From positions 1-64,000 of the forward strand of contig NZ_JACIJH010000002.1 in the NCBI RefSeq assembly GCF_014199295.1: a stretch of DNA of 64,000 nucleotides, in the 5' to 3' direction. The translations under genes were made by a program, and so were the position numbers. The DNA is from Sphingopyxis panaciterrulae. GTDB lineage: Bacteria > Pseudomonadota > Alphaproteobacteria > Sphingomonadales > Sphingomonadaceae. Shown in pieces: positions 24,881-33,781 of the stretch; the first letter of the stretch is position 1; the number at the start of each line of letters is the position of its first letter. Under the pieces are notes generated by a model. That model ran no database searches and was not told the DNA's origin. It saw only the letters and a program-made list of their open reading frames with translations.

Positions 24881-26481
24881 CCAAAGCCTATGACGCCCTC
24901 ATCATCGGTGCCGGCCACAACGGCCTCGTCTGCGCCTTCTATCTCGCGAAAGCGGGTCTGAAGGTAGGGATCGTCGAGGCGCGCGACGTCGTCGGCGGCG
25001 CCGCGGTGACCGAGGAGTTTCATCCCGGCTTCCGCAATTCGGTCGCCAGCTACACGGTCAGCCTGCTCCAGCCGAAGGTCATCGCCGACATGAAGCTCGC
25101 CGATCATGGCTATCGCGTGATCGAGCGGCCGATCAGCAATTTCCTGCCGCAGGAGGATGGAAGCTATCTGAAGCTCGGCGGCGGGCTCGACCGCACGCAG
25201 GCCGAGTTCCGCAAGTTCAGCGCGCGCGACGCCGAGGTGCTGCCCGCTTATTACGACGCGCTAGACCATGTCGCCGAACTGCTCCGCGACCTCGCGCTGC
25301 GCGTGCCGCCTAACGTCGGGGAGGGGCTGCGCACGCTGCTCGATGGCGTGCGGCAGGGGCGGCGCTTCGCCACCCTCGGCCTCGAACGGCAGCGCGATGT
25401 GCTCGACCTGTTCACCAAGTCGGCGCGCACGATGCTCGACGGCTGGTTCGAGAGCGAGGCGGTCAAGGCGGCCTTCGGCTTCGACGCGGTCGTCGGCAAC
25501 TACGCCAGCCCCGACACGCCGGGCAGCGCCTATGTTCTCCTCCACCATGTCTTCGGCGAGGTGAACGGCAAGAAGGGCGCGTGGGGCCACAGCGTCGGCG
25601 GCATGGGCCGGATCACCGAGATCATGGCCAAGGTCTGCCGCGACATGGGGGTCGAGATCAGCCTCGAAAGTCCGGTCGCCAAGGTGCTCGTCGACGGGGA
25701 CAAGGCGGTCGGGGTCAAGCTCGCGGGTGGCGAGGAAATCGCCGCGGCGCGCGTGATCGCCAACGTCGGGCCGAAGCTGCTCTACGAACGGATGATGGAT
25801 GCGGCCGACCTGCCGCAGGACTTCCAGCGCCGGATCAAGGGCTTCAAGGCGGGCAGCGGCACCTTCCGCATGAACGTCGCCCTGTCGGAGCTGCCGAAGT
25901 TCACCTGCCTTCCCGAACCCGGCGAGCATCACCAGTCGGGGATCATCCTCGCGCCGACGCTCGACTATATGGACCGCGCCTTCCTCGACGCGAAGCAGTT
26001 CGGCTGGTCGAAGGCGCCGATCGTCGAGATGCTGATCCCCTCGACCGTCGACGACAGCCTCGCGCCTCCGGGGCAGCATGTCGCGAGCCTCTTCTGCCAG
26101 CAATTCGCGCCCGAACTGCCGGACGGAAGGGACTGGGACGACGAGGAGGAGGCCGCCGCCGACCGCATCATCGACACCGTCGAAAAACACGCCCCCGGCT
26201 TCCGCGCGAGCATCGTTGCCCAGACGCGCCTGTCGCCCAAAGGGCTCGAACGCAAGTTCGGGCTCGTCGGCGGCGACATCATGCACGGCAATATGAGCCT
26301 CGACCAGCTCTGGGCCGCGCGCCCGGTGCTCGGCAACGGCGGCTATCGCGGGCCGGTGAAGGGGCTCTACATGTGCGGGGCGGGCACCCACCCCGGCGGC
26401 GGCGTCACCGGCGCGCCGGGGCACAATGCCGCGCAGGTCGTCCTGCGCGACCGCAGCCTATTCGCCCCGCGCTGGCGCTGA
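24877..26481 (+). CDS. Phytoene-desaturase-like FAD oxidoreductase (PYROXD2-type)
   Basis: A 534-residue flavoprotein with FAD site ALIIGAGHNGLVCAFYLAKAGLKVGIVEARDVVGGAAVTEEFHPGF at the N-terminus and the C-terminal FAD region GLYMCGAGTHPGGGVTGAPGHNAA. This matches the phytoene-dehydrogenase-related group containing animal PYROXD2, not the true CrtI enzymes, because no carotenoid genes are nearby. It follows the Rieske oxygenase and remnant on the same strand with an ATGA overlap. It may oxidise the product of the oxygenase. It overlaps the convergent permease gene by 24 bases at its 3' end. Confidence 0.82.
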   Translation: MTKAYDALIIGAGHNGLVCAFYLAKAGLKVGIVEARDVVGGAAVTEEFHPGFRNSVASYTVSLLQPKVIADMKLADHGYRVIERPISNFLPQEDGSYLKLGGGLDRTQAEFRKFSARDAEVLPAYYDALDHVAELLRDLALRVPPNVGEGLRTLLDGVRQGRRFATLGLERQRDVLDLFTKSARTMLDGWFESEAVKAAFGFDAVVGNYASPDTPGSAYVLLHHVFGEVNGKKGAWGHSVGGMGRITEIMAKVCRDMGVEISLESPVAKVLVDGDKAVGVKLAGGEEIAAARVIANVGPKLLYERMMDAADLPQDFQRRIKGFKAGSGTFRMNVALSELPKFTCLPEPGEHHQSGIILAPTLDYMDRAFLDAKQFGWSKAPIVEMLIPSTVDDSLAPPGQHVASLFCQQFAPELPDGRDWDDEEEAAADRIIDTVEKHAPGFRASIVAQTRLSPKGLERKFGLVGGDIMHGNMSLDQLWAARPVLGNGGYRGPVKGLYMCGAGTHPGGGVTGAPGHNAAQVVLRDRSLFAPRWR

Positions 26482-27744
26482 TGCGCGCCGTGTCCACCAA
26501 TAGAGGGGCAGGCCCGCCGCCATCAGGATCAGGCTCATCGCGCTGACGCCCAGGCCGGCGCCCCACAGGGTCCAGACGGCGTAGATGAGCCCGAGCGCGG
26601 CGACCGGCATCGCGACGCCAAGGCGCAGCGCCGCGCCGGCGCAGGCGAGATAGAGCCACAGCGTCACCGAGGTCGAGAGCACCGCCATGAAATTGAACAT
26701 CTCGGCGGTCGACTTGTTGTCGTTGAGGATGACGCAGGCGGTCGCGATCGCGCTCGACAGGATCAGCGCGTTCGCCGGGGTGCCGTGGCGGTTGGTGCGC
26801 GCGAACCAGCCGGGCAGCAGCCCCTGCCGCGCCAGCGTCGCGGGTAGCTCGGCCTGGATCAGCGTCCAGCCGTTGAGCGTCCCGAGCGCGCTCACCGCGG
26901 CGAAGGCGGCGACCAGCAGTGCGGGCTCGTGCGACCAATAGGTCTCGACGAACAGCGAGAAAGGGGAACCAGAGGCCGCGACCGCCTCGGCCGGCAGCAT
27001 CAGCACGATCGCCGAACAGACGATCAGGTAGAGGAGGCCGGTGGCGAGCGTGCCGATCATCGTCGCGCGGGGGATGGTGATCGCCGGCCGGTCGACCTTG
27101 TCGGCGGCGACGCTCGCCGATTCGAAGCCGAGCAGCGCCCACAGGGTGAAGATCGCCGAGGCGCTGACGGTGGTCAGCGACAGCCCCTCGGCGGGGAAGG
27201 GCGTCAGCGCCACGGGTTCCGCGCGGCCGAAGGCGATCGGGATCAGCACGATCACCACCGCCAGCGGCACCAGCTTGATCGACAGCGTGACGATCTGGAA
27301 GCGTCCCGCCGCGCGTGCGCCGCGCCAGTTGATCGCGGTGACGATCCAGATCAGCGCGATCGTCGCGACCGCCATATGGTCGGCCAGCGCGAGCGCGAAG
27401 ATCGACAGGAAGCTGACCGCGGCGACCGCGAGCGTCACATTGGCCGTCCACACCGATATCCAATAGGCCCAGCCGATCATGAAGCTTGGGATGCGGCCGA
27501 AGGCGCGCGCGACGAAGCCGGTCGGCCCGCCCGCCTCGGGAAAGGCGACGGTCAGCCGCGCCAGCACCGCGGCGAGCGCGAGCGCGCCGGCGATGGTCAG
27601 CGCCCAGCCCGCGACCGCGTTCCAGCCGAAGGGGGCGAGGCTGGCCGGGAGCAGGAACACCCCCGACCCGATCATATTGCCCATGACCAGCGCGACGCCC
27701 ATCGCAAGACCGAGCTTGCGGCCCGGTCCGGCGCCGTCCGTCAC
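26458..27744 (-). CDS. APC-superfamily amino acid/amine permease
   Basis: A 428-residue inner-membrane transporter with about 12 hydrophobic segments. Helix 1 carries GNMIGSGVFLLPASLAPFGW, the substrate-binding signature of the basic amino acid/polyamine antiporter group (AdiC, PotE), and FTLWALLGFESASVAADKVDRP is in the helix 6 region. GTG start at 27744, 16 bases after the stop of the TonB receptor gene, so both are probably one transcript. Together they could import one compound through both membranes. Substrate unknown; the neighbouring oxygenase suggests an amine. Confidence 0.85.
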   Translation of the reverse strand: MTDGAGPGRKLGLAMGVALVMGNMIGSGVFLLPASLAPFGWNAVAGWALTIAGALALAAVLARLTVAFPEAGGPTGFVARAFGRIPSFMIGWAYWISVWTANVTLAVAAVSFLSIFALALADHMAVATIALIWIVTAINWRGARAAGRFQIVTLSIKLVPLAVVIVLIPIAFGRAEPVALTPFPAEGLSLTTVSASAIFTLWALLGFESASVAADKVDRPAITIPRATMIGTLATGLLYLIVCSAIVLMLPAEAVAASGSPFSLFVETYWSHEPALLVAAFAAVSALGTLNGWTLIQAELPATLARQGLLPGWFARTNRHGTPANALILSSAIATACVILNDNKSTAEMFNFMAVLSTSVTLWLYLACAGAALRLGVAMPVAALGLIYAVWTLWGAGLGVSAMSLILMAAGLPLYWWTRRASAPARGE

Positions 27745-27760
27745 CGGGGCGTTTCCGCCC

Positions 27761-30145
27761 TCAGAAATCCTTGCTGACTTTCAGTCCGATCAGACGCGGC
27801 CGGATGACATTGTCATAGAAGACCCCGCCGGTCGAACTGATCCCGTCGGGGTCGCCGCAGATCGACTCGCCGCACTGGACCGCGCCGTTCACGATGCCGC
27901 GGCTATCGAACACATTGGTCGCGAACAGCTCGGCGCTCCAGTCGTCGGCCTTGACGCCGATGCTGACGTCGGCGGTCGTATAGGCCTTGAAATTGCCGAC
28001 GATCGCATTCTCGAAGGTGCGCAGGTCCGACCGGCGCTTGCCGATATGGTTGACCGCGAACTGGATATGGCCGTCGAGGCCCGCGACCGGAAAGTCGTAG
28101 CGGGCGACGGCATTGCCCTTGAACTTGGCGGTGACGGGCAGCCGCGTGCCCGCGGGCGCCAGCAACGCGTTGGTCTGCCCCGGCGGGTCGATCGCGCAGT
28201 CGAACTGGTCGTTGGCGATCGCGCAGAAATCGCGGCGGATCGTCGCGTCGTTATAGCTGCCGCCGACATTGAGCGACAGTCCGCCCGTCCGATAGCCGAG
28301 GTCGAATTCGAAGCCGCGGATGCGCGCGATGCCGGCGCTGCGGATCTCGGTCAGGCCGTTGGCGCCGAGGAAGGAGAGCTGGATGTCGTCCCAATCCTCC
28401 TGATAGACGGCGCCGTTGAAGCGCAGCGGGCCGAAGCTCGATTTCCAGCCGAACTCGTAATTGTCGAGCGTGTCGGGGCCATAGGGCGGCAGCGTGCCGC
28501 GCCGGTTGATTCCCCCGGGCCGGAAGCCGCGCGACCAGGTGCCATAGACGAGGACGTCGTCGGTGATCTTGTAGGTCAGGTTGAGCTTGTGGATGAAGCC
28601 CGTGTCCTTGGTCCGCTTGTCGAGGTTGGTGCACGGCGATCCCGCGACGACCGGCCCGGCGAAACAGCCCGCGACCCCGGTGCTGCCGCTATAGCCGTCC
28701 GAATAGCCGAAGAAGCCGACCAGGCTGTTGTCGAACTTGTAGATGCGGCCGCCGCCGGTCAGCGTCAGCTTGTCGGTGATGTCGAAGCTGATCTCGCCGA
28801 ACGCGGCATAGTCGCGGTCGACGCGAAGCTGCTTGGTCAGCCAGATGTCGCTGTCGGTGCCGGGCACGGTGATCGCGTCGGCGATGTCGTCGACGACGTA
28901 ATTCTGCTCGATATTGTGCGACTGGCGCTGCCAGAAGATGCCGCCGATGAAGCGGATTCGCGCGTCGGCGGGTGAGGCGATGCGCGCCTCGAAAAAGCTC
29001 TTCTTATAACGGTCGATGCCCTGGATATATTGGTTCGGGCTGACGAGATCGTCGTTATTGTCATAGAAATAGGCGCCATAGCCATAGAGCGCGTCGTAGA
29101 AATAGGCATAGTCCGAATAGTCGCTGTCGACCACGGTCTTGCGCCGCAGATGACCGCCGGTCACCGTCAGGTCCCAATTGCCGATCTTGCCCTCGATCGT
29201 CAGCGCGGCCTGCAGCCATCTGTCCTTCGACAGCTCGGGATTATATTGCACCGTCTGCAGGTCGCCGGTCACCGCGGTCGAGCGTTCCTGCGCGAAATTG
29301 CCGTTGGCGTTCTGCACCTGGCCCATCACCGTCGGGCGCAGCGTCCAGTCGTCGTCGAGTTCGATGCCGAGCGCGAGGCGGGCGCCATAGGTGTCGACGT
29401 CGTTGTAATCCTTTTCGACCAGCGCCGCATTGTCCTGCGTGATGCCGCTGGTCGGAAAGGTACGGCTGCCGTGGATATTGTCGATATAACCGCCGTCGCG
29501 GCGATACCAGCCGACGAGGCGCAGCGCCGCGCGGTCGCTGAGCCGCGCGTTGACGAAGCCTTCGGCGACGCCGCCGATGTCGCCGTGCGCGATGCTGTTG
29601 AGCTCGAGCCCCACCGAGCCATAGGTGCCGCTGGTGTCGGGCGGGTTGGTGACCAGCTTGATCGTGCCGGCCATCGAACTCGCGCCGTAAAGCGTGCCCT
29701 GCGGCCCGGCCAGCGCCTCGACCCGCGCGAGGTCATAGGCGTGGATGTCCAGCGCGCCCTGGATCGTCGTGATCGGCATTTCGTCGAGATAGGTGCCGAC
29801 CGTCGGCAGCGACGCCGAATGATTGGCGTTCTCGCCGCTCGCGACGCCGCGGAAATAGACCTGGCTGAACCCCGGCCCCAGCGACTGGATCGTCACCGAC
29901 GGCAGGAATTTGACGACGTCCTGGAATTCCTTGACCTGCAGTTCGTTCAGCTTCTCGGTGCCGATCGCGGTGATCGCCAGCGGCACGTCCTGCAGATTCT
30001 GTTCGCGTTTCGACGCGGTGACGACGATGTCATCGTCCTTGGCGCTGCCCGATTGCTGCGCGAGCGCCGCGCCCGACGTGCAGAGCATCGTCGTGCCGAA
30101 CAGGATCGCGCCGCTTTTTGCTGCCACTGCCCCCAGATTACGCAT
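27761..30145 (-). CDS. TonB-dependent outer-membrane receptor
   Basis: A 794-residue protein with a signal peptide ending near ALAQ, a TonB-box-like segment DDIVVTASKREQNLQDVPLAIT (about 38-59), a plug domain (PSVTIQSLGPGFSQVYFRGV, GTLYGASSMAGTIKLVTNPP, to about 170) and a beta-barrel that ends in Phe (GLKVSKDF). It is the sphingomonad 'SusC-unrelated, Q-N-L-QDVP' type used for many organic molecules. GAGGGGGAT precedes the ATG. It is upstream of the APC permease on the same strand. A typical siderophore locus is absent. Confidence 0.9.
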   Translation of the reverse strand: MRNLGAVAAKSGAILFGTTMLCTSGAALAQQSGSAKDDDIVVTASKREQNLQDVPLAITAIGTEKLNELQVKEFQDVVKFLPSVTIQSLGPGFSQVYFRGVASGENANHSASLPTVGTYLDEMPITTIQGALDIHAYDLARVEALAGPQGTLYGASSMAGTIKLVTNPPDTSGTYGSVGLELNSIAHGDIGGVAEGFVNARLSDRAALRLVGWYRRDGGYIDNIHGSRTFPTSGITQDNAALVEKDYNDVDTYGARLALGIELDDDWTLRPTVMGQVQNANGNFAQERSTAVTGDLQTVQYNPELSKDRWLQAALTIEGKIGNWDLTVTGGHLRRKTVVDSDYSDYAYFYDALYGYGAYFYDNNDDLVSPNQYIQGIDRYKKSFFEARIASPADARIRFIGGIFWQRQSHNIEQNYVVDDIADAITVPGTDSDIWLTKQLRVDRDYAAFGEISFDITDKLTLTGGGRIYKFDNSLVGFFGYSDGYSGSTGVAGCFAGPVVAGSPCTNLDKRTKDTGFIHKLNLTYKITDDVLVYGTWSRGFRPGGINRRGTLPPYGPDTLDNYEFGWKSSFGPLRFNGAVYQEDWDDIQLSFLGANGLTEIRSAGIARIRGFEFDLGYRTGGLSLNVGGSYNDATIRRDFCAIANDQFDCAIDPPGQTNALLAPAGTRLPVTAKFKGNAVARYDFPVAGLDGHIQFAVNHIGKRRSDLRTFENAIVGNFKAYTTADVSIGVKADDWSAELFATNVFDSRGIVNGAVQCGESICGDPDGISSTGGVFYDNVIRPRLIGLKVSKDF

Positions 30146-30289
30146 GAGATCCCCCTCACATGACAGGCGTGTGACGGGAGAATGACCGAGTGCGGCGCAA
30201 GCGCAAGCATTGTTGTCGGGCGGGCGGCTCGCTTTGTCGAAAATGTCGGACCCTGTTGCTCAAACGCAACGAATTTGCGCGGGCGTGTA

Positions 30290-32119
30290 TCAGCCGAACG
30301 CGGCGGGAATCCTTGGATAAACGTCCAGAACCGGCCCCAGAGCCGCCCGCAGCGGACCCAGCCATGCGTCATAGGCCTGCCAGAGGCCGACCCCGTCGCG
30401 GTTGATCGGCCGGCGCACCTGCTCGCTCGACGCGGTGCGCACCGCGCGGGCGTTGGCGTGGAAGGCCATGCACCCCGCCTCGAACGGCTGGCCGAGGAAG
30501 GCGAGCATCGCACGGACTTCGCCTTCCGGATCGTCGAGCAGCGCCTCGTGGATCACGCGGTGGACCGCGCCCGGCTGTACCGTGTCCACATGCGCCATCA
30601 GCCGCACATAGTCGCGGTAATAGGCGCCCATGTCCGCCAGATCATAGCTGAACGCCTGCCCCTTCGCATAATGCTGGCGGAAATTGGACCAGCAGCAGTC
30701 GAGTGGATGCCGCCGCGCGTCGATGATCTTCGCATTCGGCAGGATCAGGCGGATCAGCGGCGCATAGAGCCAGTTGTTCGGCAGCTTGTCGATATAGAAG
30801 GGCTTGCCCGTCCTGCGCTGCACCGCCGTGCGGCGCAGGAAGGCCGTGCCCATGTCCGCGAGCTTTTCCGCCGGGGCCGCGGCGACCGCGGCGACCCAGC
30901 GCCGCCCGTCGCCCTCGACCTCGCGCCCCAGCCCGAGCGCGAGCGCCGGCAGGTCGGGCAGTTCCATCGTCCCCTCGATCGCCGAATGACTGGCAAGGAT
31001 CTGTTCGACCAGCGTCGATCCGGCGCGCGGCATGCCGAGGATGAAGATCGGGTCGGGCGCGGGGTCGCCGCTCCCCGCATGCGCCGCGAAAAAACCGGCG
31101 GTGAAGGTCGCGATCGCCGCATCGACGACCGCGGCCGTCTCGGCGGCTTCATAATCGAGCTGGCCGGCGCGGATCGCATTGCCCGCGGCATAGTGGCGAA
31201 AGGCGGCGGCCGCCTCGCCCGCATCGTCATGGGCCTTGCCGAGCGCGAAATGAAGGTGCAGCCGGTCGTCGTCGCGCGCGCGATCGGCGGGGTCCGCGCT
31301 GCCCAGCGCCGCCTCCATCGCCGCGCGTTCGTCGGCACCGAAACGGATCGTCTTCAGATTGGCGAGGCTCCACCACAGTTCGCCGAGCCCCGGATCGGCG
31401 GCAAGCGCGTGGCGATAGGCGGCGATGCTCTCCTCCTGCCGCCCCACCGTCTTCAGCATATGGCCATAGCTCATCCACAGCTTGGCGTGCGCGGGAAAGC
31501 GGCGGGTCAATTCCTCATAGAGCGCGATCGCCTCGTCATAGCCGCCGATCCGCCCGAGCGCGGCGGCCTTGAGATTGGCATGCGCCGGATTGTCCGGGTC
31601 CTCGCCCAGCACCGCGTCGAGCGTCTCGATCGCCTCGGCATAGCGGTTCTGCCGGTAATAGACGGTCGCGAGATTGGCGCGCGCCGCCCCGAACCCCGGC
31701 GCGAGTTCCAGCGCGCGCGTCAGCAGCTTTTCGGCGTCGCCATAGCGGCCGATCCGTCCCGCGACCTCGGCCAGCATGCGGATCGCCGCGACGTCGGTCG
31801 CATCCGCCTTCAGCCGCGCGCGCAGCGCCCCTTCGGCGTCGGGCAGCCGGTCCTCGGCCAGCGCCAGCGCCGCCTCGACCATCGCCGGGTCGTGGATCGC
31901 CGCGCCGACGGCGGCGAGCGAAGCGGCCTGCGCCTCGACCTCGCGCCCCAGCCGGCGCAACGCATGGGCGGCGAGCCGGTGCGCCTCGGTCGCGGTCGGA
32001 ACCGCCTCGACGATCGCGCGCGCCTGCGCGAGCGCGGCGGCGGGCTGCCCGTTCAGCAGGCGGCGGGCGTTGGCGAGCGCTTCGTCGATGGAAACGGTCG
32101 CCACGCCCGCGGCGCTCAC
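30290..32119 (-). CDS. TPR-repeat sulfotransferase
   Basis: A 609-residue protein. The N-terminal 330 or so residues are tetratricopeptide repeats (for example AEKLLTRALELAPGFGAARANLATVYYRQNRYAEAIETLDAVL). The C-terminal part is a Sulfotransfer_3-like domain with the PAPS 5'-phosphosulfate loop FILGMPRAGSTLVEQILASH and the 3'-phosphate region NAKIIDARRHPLDCCWSNF. Such fusions are related to tyrosylprotein sulfotransferases and are common but mostly uncharacterised in sphingomonads. No export signal, so it acts in the cytoplasm. Its start overlaps the stop of the DsbA-like gene (ATGA). Confidence 0.87.
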   Translation of the reverse strand: MSAAGVATVSIDEALANARRLLNGQPAAALAQARAIVEAVPTATEAHRLAAHALRRLGREVEAQAASLAAVGAAIHDPAMVEAALALAEDRLPDAEGALRARLKADATDVAAIRMLAEVAGRIGRYGDAEKLLTRALELAPGFGAARANLATVYYRQNRYAEAIETLDAVLGEDPDNPAHANLKAAALGRIGGYDEAIALYEELTRRFPAHAKLWMSYGHMLKTVGRQEESIAAYRHALAADPGLGELWWSLANLKTIRFGADERAAMEAALGSADPADRARDDDRLHLHFALGKAHDDAGEAAAAFRHYAAGNAIRAGQLDYEAAETAAVVDAAIATFTAGFFAAHAGSGDPAPDPIFILGMPRAGSTLVEQILASHSAIEGTMELPDLPALALGLGREVEGDGRRWVAAVAAAPAEKLADMGTAFLRRTAVQRRTGKPFYIDKLPNNWLYAPLIRLILPNAKIIDARRHPLDCCWSNFRQHYAKGQAFSYDLADMGAYYRDYVRLMAHVDTVQPGAVHRVIHEALLDDPEGEVRAMLAFLGQPFEAGCMAFHANARAVRTASSEQVRRPINRDGVGLWQAYDAWLGPLRAALGPVLDVYPRIPAAFG

Positions 32120-33714
32120 GCTTTCGACCGCGCCCTGGCGATCGCCTGGCGCAGCGCGTCATAGCCGACCTGCCCCTGGAAAAGCTGGTCGCCGACGACC
32201 CAGGTCGGGGTGGCGTTGAGCTGAAGCTGGCTGGCGATGGCAAGATTATTGTCGAGCTCGCGCTGGAACAGCGCCTCGTTCGCGGTCGCGTCGGCGCTGC
32301 CGTCAGTGACCACGCCCGCCTTCGCCGCCGCCGCCGCGATCGCCGCCGGCCCCAGCGAATCGGCGGAGAACATCGCGTGGTGGAAGGCGTCATACTTGCC
32401 CTGCCGCGCCGCCGCGAGCGCCATCAGCGCCGCGTCGCGGCTCTGCGGCGAGATGATCGGCAGTTCGCGGAACACGATTTTCAACCTTTTGTCTTCGCGG
32501 ATCAGCCGGTCGACGTCGGGCACGCTCGCGCGGCAGAAGCCGCAGGCATAGTCGGTGAAGACGACCAGCGTGACGTCGCCGTCGGCGTTGCCCGCCCAGG
32601 CGCCGGCGTAGGGCTTTTCGAGCGCGGGGCGGATCGCGCCGATCGCCTTGGCGATCTCGCGGTCGCGCTGCGCCTCGAGCGCCTCGGGAATGATCTGCGG
32701 GTTCGCCTTGATGTAGTCGGCGACGACCGTCTCGACCTCGCTTTTGCTCATCCCGCCGCCGAAACGGCCGCCAAGCCAGAAGGCGAGGGCGAGCAGCACG
32801 GCGACGCCGAGCCCCGCCAGCCCCAGCCGCTTCCCGGATACGCCCATGCCCCCTCCCTCGATGCGTTGCGGCGCAGGCGTCGCCATCGACCTGGCTCGCA
32901 ACCCGGCCCTGGCCGCGGGTGGCGGCGCATGGTGCAGTGTCCGGTCGTCGTCCTGCGCGATCGTGGGGGTCGCCTCCGGAGCCGGCGCCGTCGCGGGCGG
33001 CGGTGCCTCGGCGAACAACGGCAGGTCGGGCGCGGCGCTCTTGGCGGCGCGGGCCTCGGCCTCCTCGCGCGCGAGCAATTGATCGAGGCCCGAGGGCGGC
33101 GGCGGCGCCTCTTCGCGCGGCGCCGGGCGCAGCTTGGTCGCCGCCTCGCCGATCCCGTCCTTGCCGGCGCGCGCGACCTGGCCCAGCCCCGCCTTCGTCT
33201 TGTCCGCGACCTCGCCCAGCCCGCGCCCGGCCTCGCTCGACAGCCGGGCGACCCGGTCGCCGAGCGCCAGCTTCGTCCAGGCCTTGCCGCTCGCGGCGGC
33301 GGCGGTGCGCGCGGCGCCGGCCGAGCCGCGCCCGATCGCGCCCGCGCCCTTCGCGACCAGCCGGCCGGTGGCGGCGGCGGTTTCGCGCGACCGGCGCGGG
33401 ATTTCCATCGCCTCGACGCGCGCCGGGATGTCGGCGCGGTCGCCGATGCGGATCGTCCAGTCGGCAAAGGCGCCGCCACCGCGCCGGATCGCCGCCCACA
33501 GGCCGGCGGCGCCGGCCTTCAGCCGGTCGGGTTCGATGCGCGGCGCGCGCTTCGGCTCGCCCGTCGCCGGATAGCGCGACAGGTCGAGCCCGACCGGCGG
33601 CGCCTCCTTCGGTTTCGCCAGCCCTTCGTCCTTTTCGCCCGCGCGCGGCGCAACCGGCGTCGGGGCCGGGTCGCGCAGCCAGGGCTGATAATAGTCTTCC
33701 TTATTGTCCGTCAC
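32116..33714 (-). CDS. Membrane-anchored DsbA-family thiol oxidoreductase with long N-terminal tail
   Basis: 532 residues from a GTG at 33714 with AAGGGC upstream. Residues 1-290 have no recognised fold: Ala/Arg/Pro-rich with a weak amphipathic stretch (about 110-195). A single transmembrane helix (LGLAGLGVAVLLALAFWLGG, about 297-316) precedes a thioredoxin-like DsbA domain with active site C391-G-F-C394 and cis-Pro region NATPTWVVG. The catalytic domain would be periplasmic and the tail cytoplasmic. An internal ATG at codon 290 (32847) would give a normal 243-residue membrane DsbA, so the tail may be optional or the annotated start too long; the frame is open throughout. Confidence 0.8.
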   Translation of the reverse strand: MTDNKEDYYQPWLRDPAPTPVAPRAGEKDEGLAKPKEAPPVGLDLSRYPATGEPKRAPRIEPDRLKAGAAGLWAAIRRGGGAFADWTIRIGDRADIPARVEAMEIPRRSRETAAATGRLVAKGAGAIGRGSAGAARTAAAASGKAWTKLALGDRVARLSSEAGRGLGEVADKTKAGLGQVARAGKDGIGEAATKLRPAPREEAPPPPSGLDQLLAREEAEARAAKSAAPDLPLFAEAPPPATAPAPEATPTIAQDDDRTLHHAPPPAARAGLRARSMATPAPQRIEGGGMGVSGKRLGLAGLGVAVLLALAFWLGGRFGGGMSKSEVETVVADYIKANPQIIPEALEAQRDREIAKAIGAIRPALEKPYAGAWAGNADGDVTLVVFTDYACGFCRASVPDVDRLIREDKRLKIVFRELPIISPQSRDAALMALAAARQGKYDAFHHAMFSADSLGPAAIAAAAAKAGVVTDGSADATANEALFQRELDNNLAIASQLQLNATPTWVVGDQLFQGQVGYDALRQAIARARSKA

Positions 33715-33781
33715 ATGTCGCCCTTGTGCATCGCTGGATCGCGGTGCGTCCCGCCCGGGTCCTGACCTTCGTCGCGCGAAT

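Noticed and set aside
24877..26481. Carotenoid biosynthesis gene crtI
   Set aside because: The sequence fits the PYROXD2-like branch and no crtB, crtY or other carotenoid gene is nearby.
30182..32164. A 660-codon plus-strand frame opposite the TPR-sulfotransferase
   Set aside because: No domain; composition of an antisense frame in GC-rich DNA.
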